Shown: positions 8,145-18,800 of the stretch, piece after piece | Numbering within the stretch: position 1 is the stretch's first letter | Layout: each line of letters begins with the position of its first letter | The notes under the pieces: model-generated | Databases searched by the model: none | Seen by the model: only the letters and a program-made list of their open reading frames with translations | What the model was told of the DNA's origin: nothing | Program-made: the position numbers and the translations under genes | DNA from: an uncultured Clostridia bacterium | Lineage (GTDB): Bacteria; Bacillota; Clostridia; Christensenellales; UBA1242 | Assembly: GCA_947591785.1 (NCBI GenBank) | Contig: CANQDK010000002.1 | Span: 143,069 to 186,530, forward strand | Length of the DNA: 43,462 nucleotides | Direction of reading: 5' to 3'

Positions 8145-8175
8145 AAAAAAATAAGCATTTTTTGCTTATTTTTTA
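8145..8175. terminator. Bidirectional terminator between the ATPase and nucleotidyltransferase genes
   Basis: ATAAGCA (8151-8157) pairs with TGCTTAT (8163-8169) around a T loop, with A and T runs on the two sides. It can end both convergent transcripts. The ~90 bases before it are simple A/T sequence. Confidence 0.82.
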
Positions 8176-9063
8176 TTTCCAAAGTTTTTGTGGATATTTC
8201 CCTTCATTTTTCATATCTTGAATGGAATTTTTTATTATTTCAACATCTTCTCGATATGTCATTCCATACCATTTTGCAGGTGTTGGAATAACTTCCATTG
8301 TTGCACTTTTTCCAAGCATATTTCCAACAGATTCAGGAAGCAAAAGTTCTCCACTTTTCAATTTTTCTTCATCTTGTTTAAAAAATTCTTTTATTTCTTT
8401 TTCAATTTGTTCCAAAATCTTTTTACTAAATCCAAACATCGTCATAGATGCCATAGTATCAGACGGAATTTCATGCCAAGAATTTTCTCTTAGTGGAGTC
8501 GCAAACAATTTTTCTCCCCTTTTTTCTACTAAACTTTCTACAAGCCCTTGTGCCATGTTGTTTTTTATTGACAAAATTCCTCTTTTAACTGCCCCTTTCT
8601 CAGAAAGCGTGTTTTTAACCATAAAACCAACACAAAGGAACTGATTATCTTTGTTCCTTTTTAAGAAATCTGCAAGAATTTTAAAAGATTCAAAACCATA
8701 AAAATCATCAGCATTGATGACTGCAAACCTATCAGAAAGAATGTCCTTGCAACAGTATAGTGCATGTGCAGTCCCCCAAGGTTTTGTTCTCTCTTTTGGA
8801 ATTTTTGTGCCTTTTGGAACATCGTTTATATCCTGAAAAGCATATTCCACTTTTACAATCTTTTTTAATCTCTTCCCAATGGTTTTTTCAAAAATTTCTT
8901 TATGTTCTTTTCTTATGATTAATATAACTCTATTAAACCCAGCCCTCACAGCATCATATACAGAATAATCCAAAATAAAATTTCCATCTTTGTCAATATG
9001 TTCTATTTGTTTATCCCCTCCAAAACGGCTCCCTAGTCCAGCTGCTAAAATAACTAAATCCAT
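8173..9063 (-). CDS. Sugar-phosphate nucleotidyltransferase-like protein
   Basis: The N-terminus MDLVILAAGLGSRFGGDKQ is the NTP-binding signature LAAGxGxRxGxxK of nucleotidyltransferases that make NDP-sugars. VINADDFYGFESF supplies the metal-binding aspartates seen in that fold, and KPWGTAHALYCC is a GTAxA-type substrate loop. Length is 296 residues. AAAGGAGGGG upstream of the ATG is a very strong ribosome site, and a good promoter lies just before it. The gene stands alone; no glycan synthesis genes flank it, so the sugar cannot be deduced. Confidence 0.82.
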   Translation of the reverse strand: MDLVILAAGLGSRFGGDKQIEHIDKDGNFILDYSVYDAVRAGFNRVILIIRKEHKEIFEKTIGKRLKKIVKVEYAFQDINDVPKGTKIPKERTKPWGTAHALYCCKDILSDRFAVINADDFYGFESFKILADFLKRNKDNQFLCVGFMVKNTLSEKGAVKRGILSIKNNMAQGLVESLVEKRGEKLFATPLRENSWHEIPSDTMASMTMFGFSKKILEQIEKEIKEFFKQDEEKLKSGELLLPESVGNMLGKSATMEVIPTPAKWYGMTYREDVEIIKNSIQDMKNEGKYPQKLWK

Positions 9064-9082
9064 CTTAACCCCTCCTTTTTTG

Positions 9083-9111
9083 ATTATAGCATAAACTTCT
9101 GCTTTTGTTAA
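9083..9111 (-). promoter_or_regulatory. Promoter of the nucleotidyltransferase gene
   Basis: On the minus strand TTAACA (9111-9106), 17 bases, then TATAAT (9088-9083) preceded by TGC, an extended -10. The leader before the ATG is about 13 bases and contains the ribosome site. Confidence 0.75.
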
Positions 9112-9209
9112 AATTTCTGCAAAAATTTTATTTGTTTTCGTAAATTTTGTGAAAAAAAATTGTTTAATCTGGTTTTATCATTTTTATGCTTTTTCTCATA
9201 TTAAATTGT

Positions 9210-9683
9210 ATGGAAAGATATAATGACGAATTAATGCCAGAAAATTTTGAACAAATTGCAAAAGCCTATTCAAAAATGTTAAAAAACAAAGGATTCGTTT
9301 TTGTAAGACTTGAAGAAGAAGAATTTTCTTTGCTATTATCAGAAATTTTAATCATTTTAGAAAAAATGCTTGCTTGTTTAAAACGACTTGAAAGTTTTTT
9401 TGACTCTAAAAAACTTCAACAAAAAATTGATTTTTCAAAAAAACATCTTGAAGACAAATTCGGCAATAAAAATCCACACAAATTTGTCTGTGTGGAAAAT
9501 GAAGATTTATCTTTTTTAAGTTTAATCGCCCTTGAAAACACTTTAATTTTAAAACTTATGATTTTGTCTGTGAAAAGTGGAGAATTTGAACTTTGCAACA
9601 ATATTATAACTGCAATTTCTAGTGTTTTTGCTGAAAGCTTCTCCACTGAGGGCTTTAAAATTATGCCATCAGATAATCGATAA
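9210..9683 (+). CDS. Unrecognised 157-residue protein
   Basis: I do not recognise a family. The product is acidic and predicted mostly helical, with a leucine-rich stretch (LLLSEILIILEKMLACLKRL) and no clear signal peptide or membrane segment. I prefer the ATG at 9210 (MERYNDELMP) to that at 9186, because the eight upstream residues look hydrophobic and non-conserved. Neither start has a Shine-Dalgarno, so the start is uncertain. Its last 23 bases overlap the end of the convergent minus-strand gene. Confidence 0.6.
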   Translation: MERYNDELMPENFEQIAKAYSKMLKNKGFVFVRLEEEEFSLLLSEILIILEKMLACLKRLESFFDSKKLQQKIDFSKKHLEDKFGNKNPHKFVCVENEDLSFLSLIALENTLILKLMILSVKSGEFELCNNIITAISSVFAESFSTEGFKIMPSDNR

Positions 9684-10209
9684 CTTCTGGTAAACACTGA
9701 TTGAGAGCATCAATAAAAGGCCTGTTTTTTTCATTAGAGTATAATGATGGCGTTTCTTTAATCTTGACAAAGTCAACCGCATCATAATTAAGTTTGTCAA
9801 TAATTCCAACACACAACAAATGAGAAATCACAAAAAGTGCATTTTGTTCTGTAAATTTCTGCTTTCTCAAAGCAGTAGTCAAAATTCTTTCATCGTCAAC
9901 AATTTCATCAAGTGCGGATTTTAAGAAAAATTCAATTTTTTCAAGGGCAAACTCATTTCCATTTGCACCAGCAAGAATTTGCCAAAACATATAAAACTCA
10001 AAATTTGGCTGAATTATATCGGCTATCCCTTTGTTAAAGAAATATGCAAGGCAATCCTCTGCAACACAATTCCCATCAAGAGCATCTCCACAAAGTTTAG
10101 AAAAGACATCAGCAAAGGAATCATCATCAATGCTGTCAAGGACTTTTTTTCTCATTTTAACAAAATTTTTATAAGCAGTATCTCTGCTTGTAAAATCTTC
10201 GTATCTCAT
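9661..10209 (-). CDS. Unrecognised 182-residue protein
   Basis: I cannot assign a family. The sequence is soluble-looking, helical, acidic in its first half (DSIDDDSFADVF) and contains no catalytic motif that I know. The ATG at 10209 (MRYEDF) is chosen because GAGG ends five bases upstream; the in-frame GTG at 10215 would absorb that site. It has no operon partner. Its 3' end overlaps the unrecognised plus-strand gene by 23 bases, tail to tail, so the two coding ends share DNA in opposite frames. Confidence 0.65.
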   Translation of the reverse strand: MRYEDFTSRDTAYKNFVKMRKKVLDSIDDDSFADVFSKLCGDALDGNCVAEDCLAYFFNKGIADIIQPNFEFYMFWQILAGANGNEFALEKIEFFLKSALDEIVDDERILTTALRKQKFTEQNALFVISHLLCVGIIDKLNYDAVDFVKIKETPSLYSNEKNRPFIDALNQCLPEVIDYLMA

Positions 10210-10342
10210 TTGCACCTCATAATAAAATTATACAAAAATTTATAAAAAAAACCAAATAAAAACATACTTTTGCCCACTAAATAAAGTTCGATTAATAATC
10301 TTTTTAAATTTTTCTCTGATTTTATGCCTGTTATCTTTGGTT

Positions 10343-11302
10343 TTACGCCTGTTTTCTTTGAATTCTGTTCTTTTTTGCATCAATATAGCAATTCACAATC
10401 ACTGTTTCCACCAATGGAAGAGCAACTAAAATAAAATCCAACATCATTGCAACAATAAGGAATATTATATAGAATGTTGGGGATATCACAAAAAAGACAT
10501 CAAAAAGCATTAATATCAAGAACATAGCAGTGACTGCAACTGCTAAACTTGCCAAAGCAATCCCCATATAAAGAAATATCGTTGCACGATAGCCCTTCAC
10601 AAGTTCCTTACTTAAAATCAAAACCCCCTTTGCATCAAGATTGTCTGTTTCAAAAAGAATATTTGCGGTGAAGCAATAGTTCAAAAAACAAACAACTCCT
10701 GGAACTATAAAAATACACAGCCAGAACATAATCAAAATCATTTTTATCACAAAAACGCAAAAAACTCTTACATATTTTTTTAGCGAAACAAACAAATTTT
10801 CAAATTTGGTTTTAATATCAAGTTGCTTTTGCATGATAAAGCCATACAATCCAACTTCAATATAGATATAAAATAAAATCGGTAAAGCAAAACTCAAAAT
10901 TGGAATAAAGGCGGACAACATAATTCCTGCCAAAGCAATTAAATTTGCAAAAATAATGTCATATATTGAACTTTCTTGCTCCTTCTCATTTTTTTCTGAA
11001 AAAATAATATTACGAATCTGTGTAATGTCGCTTTCATCTTCACTTTTTTTATCAAAATCCAGATAACTGTTTTTATCAATAGATTTTTGACGATTTCTGT
11101 TTCTGTCTTTTTGTGTTTTTGTTGAAATTTTTGAATGTGGAACTTTTGTTTTTTCTGAAAATGCAACATTTTCTTCATTTTTCAGTGTAAATTGGTTGTC
11201 TTTTTGACTGTCGTTTTCTTTTTTTTGAGCATTAACTTTTGAAAGCATGCTTTGTTGAATTTTTTCTTCAAAATATTTTTGTTCTTTTTTGTTCTTTCTC
11301 AT
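10343..11302 (-). CDS. Polytopic membrane protein with long charged N-terminal region (DUF975-like)
   Basis: Residues 1-110 are highly charged (Lys/Gln/Asp/Glu-rich), low in complexity and probably disordered and cytoplasmic. Residues 112-305 hold about six hydrophobic helices. Between them, LSKELVKGYRATIFLYMG resembles the amphipathic segment of DUF975 and similar small integral membrane families; this match is tentative. No Shine-Dalgarno precedes the ATG. Only ~15 bases separate the start from a terminator hairpin downstream of cls, leaving little space for its own promoter. It may therefore depend on read-through from the cls operon, or on a promoter overlapping the hairpin. Function unknown. 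Confidence 0.7.
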   Translation of the reverse strand: MRKNKKEQKYFEEKIQQSMLSKVNAQKKENDSQKDNQFTLKNEENVAFSEKTKVPHSKISTKTQKDRNRNRQKSIDKNSYLDFDKKSEDESDITQIRNIIFSEKNEKEQESSIYDIIFANLIALAGIMLSAFIPILSFALPILFYIYIEVGLYGFIMQKQLDIKTKFENLFVSLKKYVRVFCVFVIKMILIMFWLCIFIVPGVVCFLNYCFTANILFETDNLDAKGVLILSKELVKGYRATIFLYMGIALASLAVAVTAMFLILMLFDVFFVISPTFYIIFLIVAMMLDFILVALPLVETVIVNCYIDAKKNRIQRKQA

Positions 11303-11316
11303 AGAGAGATTATTTC

Positions 11317-11357
11317 AAAAAAACTGCTTTTTAAAATAATTTAAAGCAGTTTTTATT
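11317..11357. terminator. Terminator downstream of cls
   Basis: AAAACTGCTTT (11320-11330) pairs with AAAGCAGTTTT (11343-11353) around an A/T loop of 12 bases. T runs follow on each strand; on the minus strand it lies about 45 bases past the cls stop. Confidence 0.75.
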
Positions 11358-11396
11358 TTTTTATATACAAAATTTTTGATTTTTCTATTATTTTGC

Positions 11397-12848
11397 TTAG
11401 AAAATCTGTGAAAATAATCTAAAAATAGCCTGTGCAAATCTTGTTAGCCATCGTTGGCGTTTAAAATAAAGAAGGTCAGCACACTTGCTGTTTGTCACAT
11501 CATTTTCAAATTGTTGACGATATTCTTCGTTCATTTTTTTAGAATACAAAACAACTGTATCTTCAAAATTTAACCCAAATGATCTATGGTCAATATTACA
11601 TGTTCCTATTGTCAGTTTATCGTCATCAACAACAATCACCTTACTGTGCATAAATCCGTTGTAAAGATATACATCTGCACCAAGTTCAACAAACTCTTTA
11701 ACATAAGAAAGAGAAACCCAAAAGATTGTTCGATGATCTGGCTTTGAAGGAATCATTATTTTCACATGAACTCCACTTGCGATTGCAATTCTTAAAGCAG
11801 AAATAAATGCTTCGTCTGGAACGAAATAAGGAGTTTGAATCAAAACTTGCTTTTTTGCATTTGTTAGGAGTTTTATAAAAACTTCCTTTGTGTATTGAAT
11901 TGCCTCATCTGGTCCTGAAGTGACAACCTGCAAAAATGTGTCGCCTTCAATTTGTGGCTTTGGATAATACCCTTCTTCAACATATTTTTTAAAGACAAAA
12001 TTTTCTTTTTTGACGTATCTCCAATCATTAAGGAATATGTTTTGAAGTTGATAAACGCCAGGTCCAATAATGCGGACATGACAATCACGCCAAGGTGAAA
12101 GTTTTTTATCCTTTCCAATATGGTCATCACGGATATTAACACCGCCTGTATAAGCAATTTTTCCATCAATAACAACGATTTTTCTATGATTACGATAGTT
12201 TAGCTTTAAATTTATTAAGCGGATATGGGCGAAAGGAGGGAAGAACTCTGCCACCTCCCCGCCTGCTTTTTCCAACTTTTTAAAGAATTTTCTTGGTGCG
12301 TGTAAGCAGCCAATACTATCATAAATAAATCGAACCTTCACACCATCTCTTGCTTTTTTAATCAACAAGTCCATAACTTTTTTGCCTGTTTCATCATCAG
12401 CAAAGATGTAATATTCCATATTAATGCTTTCTTTTGCGGCTTCGATGTCTAGAAGCAAAGAATTAAGTTTGTCTTGTCCGTTATAAAAAACTTTTACATC
12501 ATTTCCTGGGCAAATTATGTTACCATAGTTATAGCAACACTTAATCAACCCCATATCGCCACTTTTCAATTTTTGTTTTGTTTTGTCGTCATTAATAAGG
12601 AAGTCAGCGATTTTTTCATCAAATTCCACTTCATACAGTTTGTGATTTGAAATCATTCGTTTAACACGGAATGATAGCCCGCTTCCAAAAACGATATAAA
12701 GAAGATAGCCAATCACAGGAAGAAAAGTCAAAATAGTTATCCAACTTATAATGCTGGAAAGTTTTTTTCTTTCAAAGAAAACCATTGAAAGAAAGAGAAG
12801 AAAATTTGTTCCAATATATGCTATAAAAATCCAGAACCACGCATTCAT
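11397..12848 (-). CDS. cls: Cardiolipin synthase
   Basis: A membrane phospholipase-D-superfamily enzyme that condenses two phosphatidylglycerols into cardiolipin and glycerol. Two N-terminal hydrophobic helices (about residues 3-22 and 33-55) are followed by two HxKxxxxD catalytic motifs, at H221/K223/D228 and H401/K403/D408. Each has the trailing G(G/T)xN residues (GGVNIRD, GTCNIDHRS). The length of 483 residues is that of standard Firmicute Cls. It starts on the last codon of the giant surface-protein gene (ATGA overlap) with GGAG seven bases upstream, so it is translated from that operon. This suggests a link between cardiolipin supply and the giant membrane-anchored protein, though the sequence does not show what the link is. 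Confidence 0.93.
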   Translation of the reverse strand: MNAWFWIFIAYIGTNFLLFLSMVFFERKKLSSIISWITILTFLPVIGYLLYIVFGSGLSFRVKRMISNHKLYEVEFDEKIADFLINDDKTKQKLKSGDMGLIKCCYNYGNIICPGNDVKVFYNGQDKLNSLLLDIEAAKESINMEYYIFADDETGKKVMDLLIKKARDGVKVRFIYDSIGCLHAPRKFFKKLEKAGGEVAEFFPPFAHIRLINLKLNYRNHRKIVVIDGKIAYTGGVNIRDDHIGKDKKLSPWRDCHVRIIGPGVYQLQNIFLNDWRYVKKENFVFKKYVEEGYYPKPQIEGDTFLQVVTSGPDEAIQYTKEVFIKLLTNAKKQVLIQTPYFVPDEAFISALRIAIASGVHVKIMIPSKPDHRTIFWVSLSYVKEFVELGADVYLYNGFMHSKVIVVDDDKLTIGTCNIDHRSFGLNFEDTVVLYSKKMNEEYRQQFENDVTNSKCADLLYFKRQRWLTRFAQAIFRLFSQIF

Positions 12849-15800
12849 ACGCCTTCTCCAGAGAAATTAAACACTATTCTAATTGTTTTTATTGTGACAT
12901 TTTGCTCACTGGCACTTGTTCTGTATGTGACAATATATGTCCTTGGCACGCTGTTCATATTTGCTGGAATAACCACATCTGTCAAATATTGCAAAGCACC
13001 AGAATTTTCTTGCACTTGTATGCTAAGGAAGGTTGTGGAATTTTTGATAGCTTCAAATTCGCTTTCATAATCACTGATAAGTTCAAGGCTTGAACTCAGT
13101 TCTAAGCATTTAAGAACCGTGTCCTTAACCGTTTCTGCAAACAGCGTTCTGTCCTCACCCAGAGTGACATTTTCAGTATATTCACCTGAAAAACTTTTTG
13201 AAACAAACTTAAATGATATTTCAAACTTTTGAACATCTTTAACTTCTTGTCGGCTGTCACGGACAATCATAACAAAGTTTCTTGTTTCCACATCTCCAAC
13301 TGATTTTCCAGAGAAAGTGACACTTCTCACTCTCTTGGAAAGTTTATTTCCAGAAAGTTCCCAGAACTCATAAGAAAGTCCAGACTCCTTACTTACCAAT
13401 GATTCAACTGCAAACACGCCATCTGTTTGAACTGCAATAAATCTCTTGTTTACAGTTGAATAGATGTAAAGTGAAACATTATAAGTTTTAATTTTTTGAC
13501 TCAAAGAATTGATATAAATGACATTTGCAAACTTATTATCTCCAGAAATTGTATCTTGCCCACTGGAAAGTGTGGTTAAGGAGTTTTGAGTTCCTTTCTT
13601 ATACCAAGTAAGTCCTTCGGTTGAATCGATTTGACTTAAATCAAATGCTGAGCCCTTTTCCAAAGCGAAATCCAAACTTTCTTGTTCAGTGTCGCAAACC
13701 AAAACTTTTACTGTGAAATAGCCAACAACTTGTCCTGACGATTTTGCAGAGATACCAATTGTGATTGTTCTTTCTCCAACACTATCAAATCTCCAAGTAC
13801 CTTCACTGAACAGTGCATTTGAACTGTTAAACACAACTGCATTGTTTCCGTCTTTTAGCAATTTATATTTTTTGTTGTTATATGATTTCAAAGTTGAATC
13901 AAACAACTTACTGAAATTCAATTCTTCGCCAATATTACATGTGAATGCCTTTCCTTCCAATCCTGATGTGCTTATAGGATTTGCAGAAGTTGGATTGTAG
14001 GAAGAGTTGGTGTAAGCATAAGCATATCCAGTTGGCACAGCAAACACAGAATCATCAATCTTATAGATTCCTGTTGAATTTGAAGTTCCAATTGTTGTGC
14101 TGCTTGTTCTAAAGTGAAGAACAAATGTTCCAATTGGAGTTGAAGAAGTTTCATCACTTTCAAACAAGCCGTTATCACCAGAAACTTTCATATAAACATG
14201 TATAGTGATTGTTTGTGTGTCAAGCGAGAACCCTTCCACAGTGGTGATAAGCCCACGAGCATCAATATTTGCCTGTCCGTATCCTTGAGAACTGATTTTG
14301 CTTACCTCAAATTTAAACTTATACAAGTCGTTTGTTGAGAAGTTTCCGTTACGAGAAGTGAACACAGAATTGCATTTAAGTGTCACATCTTTCCCCCAAC
14401 TACTGATTGGAATAATGTAATATTTTCTGCTTGCATCTCTTGAAACTTCGATATAGTCTGCAACATCAATAGAGTTATCTGAAAGACTTGTTGTTGCTGA
14501 CGCGTAAAGTGGATAGATATCAAATGGTTGCTCATATCTATAAAGCTTTCCACTATCTTGATACAAGAAATAGAGTTTTGTTGTCTTATGATCGCGTCCA
14601 CCAAGTTCTTCGACATGATTTATATGCAAATCAATACTGTTTGTATAGTCAACAATTGTAGAATTTGCAGTGTAAGCAATCTTTCCGTTTGACATTACTC
14701 TGGCAAGACTAATTGCACCACCATTATATTCAATAAGATTTTCAATTGTTCCACTAGCACTTTCGACATCATTTACTATGTGGTTTAGAGCCAGAATATA
14801 GAATTGTCCTTTTGTGATATGCTCAGCACCGTTTTCCATCATATTTTTCGTTATTCCAACATACTCGCGTGTCACATAACTTCTCTTGTTTGACAGAGAA
14901 ATTATGCTTGGTGTGAATCGCTCATAAATGTTGTCAGCAGATGTCCAATCAGCAACCACTGTAAAGGTATTTCCACTCTTTCTATAATAAACTTTTGTTG
15001 CTTCTTTACTTGCTGCGGAAGCCACTTTTCTTACATAAATCATTTCAGATTTATCTTCATTTTCAAAAGCATAAAGTTCTTTATCATAAAGCACAAGGTC
15101 AACACTTTCTCCCTTTTCAAGTCTAACTTCAAGCGTGTCGTTATAGATTGTTCCATGATTTTTTGTTGCATACTCTCCATCAATCAAATTTGTGGAAGCA
15201 AAGATATTTTCATCAAAATCCTTTCGTTTCAATGTGTAGAACAAAGGAAGTGTTGTCGAATTGCCACTCTTTGATAATGTAATGTTGAATGTGACATTCA
15301 TTTCATTTTCAACACCCCAAACATCACCGCTAAGTTCAGGTATTGTAAATTCAGTTCCTGTTCGACTATCAAGACCATAGCCATAAGATATACTTGTTGA
15401 AGTACTGCCTCTTTGATGATATGCAAAATTAGAACTAGTCACAAATTTCAAAGACAAACTATCACTTGCATAAATCTGTTTTCCGTTTGCAACGATTGTA
15501 ATTTTTGTAATCGTCAAATCGTTTATATCTGTTGAACTGTTTGCTATATTTGAACTTTGTGCTAAATTCTGTTCATTTATTGCATAAGTTTCAACACTCT
15601 TATCATCTTGATTTTTTAAATGGAAACCAACAATATCCATTCCACTAAGATAAACATAAGACAGTTTTTCTCCATTAATTTTTTCTGGTTCTGAAACAGT
15701 GTTTTTGTAGTAATTTGATAAAACCGGTTTTACTCTTGTATATTCTTTACTTTTACCTTGAGCACCTTCACTTGGAACCAAAGAATTACCATGATTTTGA

Positions 15801-18800
15801 ATTGTTTCATCATATAAATAGAATTCTGGTGAACTTTCTGCATCACCTATTGTAAAGTAATCTTCATATTCATAAGGAGAACCTTGCTGATTATATTTTG
15901 TTGGTCGACTCTTCTTTGTTAAACCTGTCAAAAATCCTTTTTCTTTAAAACTTGAATTTTCTATTTTTCCTTCTTCATATCTTACAGATGTGCCTTCCTT
16001 AAGAGCGTTTCCATATTCGACAGTGTAAGTTCCCAATCTGTCTGTCCCTTCATCACATTTCAAATAGACTTCAACTGTTTTAATTGATTCTCTCTCTGGA
16101 TTTGCGACATTATCTCCAAACCAATTTCCGTTACTTTCACTAGGAAAGACTTTATAAATTCCATTGCCTCCATTAGACAATTTTGCTTCTTCTCCAAAAG
16201 TTTTAGTAAAACTTTCTCCCTTTTCAGTTATTACAACAATTCTTACGGTTAGACCAGTTCCTGTATTGTTTTCAACAGAAATATAGTTATTATTCTTTGC
16301 AGTTATAGTGTCTTTGTATATAAATGAATCTGAAACATTACTGTCCATTTTAACTTCATAATCAAATGAGCCAACTTTCATATAACCCTCTGCATCATAG
16401 TCTTGACGCAAGGTTGTGTATCTTGCTCCAAATTCTAAAGATTCGCCCTCTTTAATTTCGGACACTTGAGCACTCAAAATTGGGTTTACTCTTGAAACTA
16501 CGATGAAATAGAATCTCATCTTAAATTCAAATTCGTCTTCAAATTCAAGATAGAAATTGGCATTTCCAAACTCAAACTGTTTTATTTGTATTACCGCATT
16601 CGATGTGGAATTTGATGTAAATCCGTCATCATTTGCAGACCAACTTGATGATTCAAAAACCAATGTGTTATTTCTTCCATCAGTGACATCTGCACTTCCA
16701 GCAGGTTTGTCATTGTATGTCTTTCCAGCAAGTTCAACACTTGTGTTTCTATATTTATAAGTCAAATTTCTCATTGAGTTTTCTGTTGAACCATGCAACA
16801 ACACATTCATAACAGCAATATAGTTGTTTCTTCCAAACAAGTTCATTTCATATTTTTCAACATTTACCATATTGAAATCAACAGTGTATGGATTTGCTCT
16901 GTTGCTTGAAATGAGTTGTCCTGCTCCATCATCTTCATATTCTTGTGCAGTTATCGCCGAATTTGTTTCACTTTCTGTGTCTGTCGCAAAAGTCAAAGTT
17001 GTGTTTGGTTGAACAAGGAACAACAAATTGTGACTTTCTCTCACAACATTTCCATCGCCCAATTCAACAACATAGTCAATTCTAAGCATAACATGGTTTC
17101 CGTTGTTGTTTGAACCTTGTGCTGAAATTGTCCAGTCACTTCCATCACTAACAGCAGTCAAGGTGATGTAGTTCAATCTGTTTGTGTATGTGTCATCACT
17201 TCCTTCAATGAATCCATCTTCATTTAGTGTGCATTTTGCACGAGGAATCAATCCTGTTGTGTAACGATATTTTGCACCAAGTGCAGTTGTGTTTTCTGAT
17301 GTTCTTAATCTGTTGTGAACTGAAAGAGCACTGTTTGTCAACGCTTTTTCTGTTGCTGTTGAACCTGCATTTTGAGCCAAAGCAATTGATGCTCCATAAA
17401 TTTGTATATCAAATTTTGCACCAATCTCTTGCATACGCGATTGTGTCATAACATCGCCATTTTCATCAAGAATGCCAAGTTCTTCAGCATAAGTGTCAAG
17501 GAATGAATAGAATTTATTCTTTTGAGCTTTAAGTTCAATCTTCTTCATATCCCCATTTGGCCCAAGTGCATCACTATTATATTTCATGCTGAATTTCAAC
17601 AGAATTTCAATACCATAATTGTAATTTGAGATTGAAATCTCTTCCTCTTCTTCTCCAACTTTATATAATGTTGGAACATATTGCACTTCTTGAGTTCTGT
17701 CTTCGGCTTTAATTTCGACATTATCTGCAAGAGCAATTGCTCCTGAATTTTCCCAACCATCAGAACCCCTCACTTGCTTTTGCAATTTGATAACAAAGTT
17801 CGCTTTTTCAAGATTGATTTCAATGTCATTCGTTAGGGTTTTATAAACAGCAACAATTCGAGATGTGAGTTGCGGTATCATTGAGAACAACATTGTGTCA
17901 AGTCGCTCTCCACCTGTCTTTGCCAAAGCTTCTGTTCCATAAGTTCCATCGTAAATATAGTCTGCATAGGATTTTTGCAAATCCTGTATCTTTGTTTCTA
18001 TACTGTCTGCAACAATTGAAACTGTCTGCACATCAACAACACTTTCCCCAGATTTCTTTATCAATCGAACATAATACTTTCCGCCTGTTGCACCTGTTTG
18101 ACTGAACGCATATTTCAATATTCTATTCTTTGAGAAAATCTTGACATCGTCTTGTTTTTTCAAATCTTCTGCATAGAATTGTTCTTTTGATGCGACATAA
18201 TTTGGCGAGTTGAGTTTCAAATCAACAACCTTTCCAATCAGCACAACAACTTGATATATCTTTTCAACTCCATTGACTCTAACAATGAAATCAATTGAAC
18301 CATTTTTCGATTTATCAACAAGAGTGAAAGTCAAGTTGAGCATTGGTGCGTTTTCACCCGTATTCTCTGCAAGCACAACTTCCCCTGAGCCTGAATTTGT
18401 CAAAATCAATCCGTCACCATAACCCAATTCCAGATTGTTTATGTTGTTTGCATTGACTCTAATTTCCCAAGAGCATTCGCTTTCTTCAACAACAAAATTT
18501 CCTTCTTCATCACTAATCGCTGTCATAACAACACGATTCTCTGTGTTAAAGTCGGCAGGAGTTCCAAAGAAGTTCTCTATTTCGACTCCGTCTGACAAAT
18601 ATTCTTTTTTGTCCTCAAGTTCAACATCGTTTGGCTTTGGATAGTTTATCTTAACATCAACATTTGGAAGAACGGTGTAGTTGTAAATTAAGGTAAATCT
18701 GAAAAGTTCCTCTTCTGTGCTTGCACTGAAATAGCCAATTGTCATTGTTAAAGAAACAACTTGCTCTTCTCCGACATTATTTGGCCTTATTCTCCATGTC

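Noticed and set aside
10210-10215. GTG start for the 182-residue gene
   Set aside because: It would absorb the GAGG ribosome site that fits the ATG at 10209.
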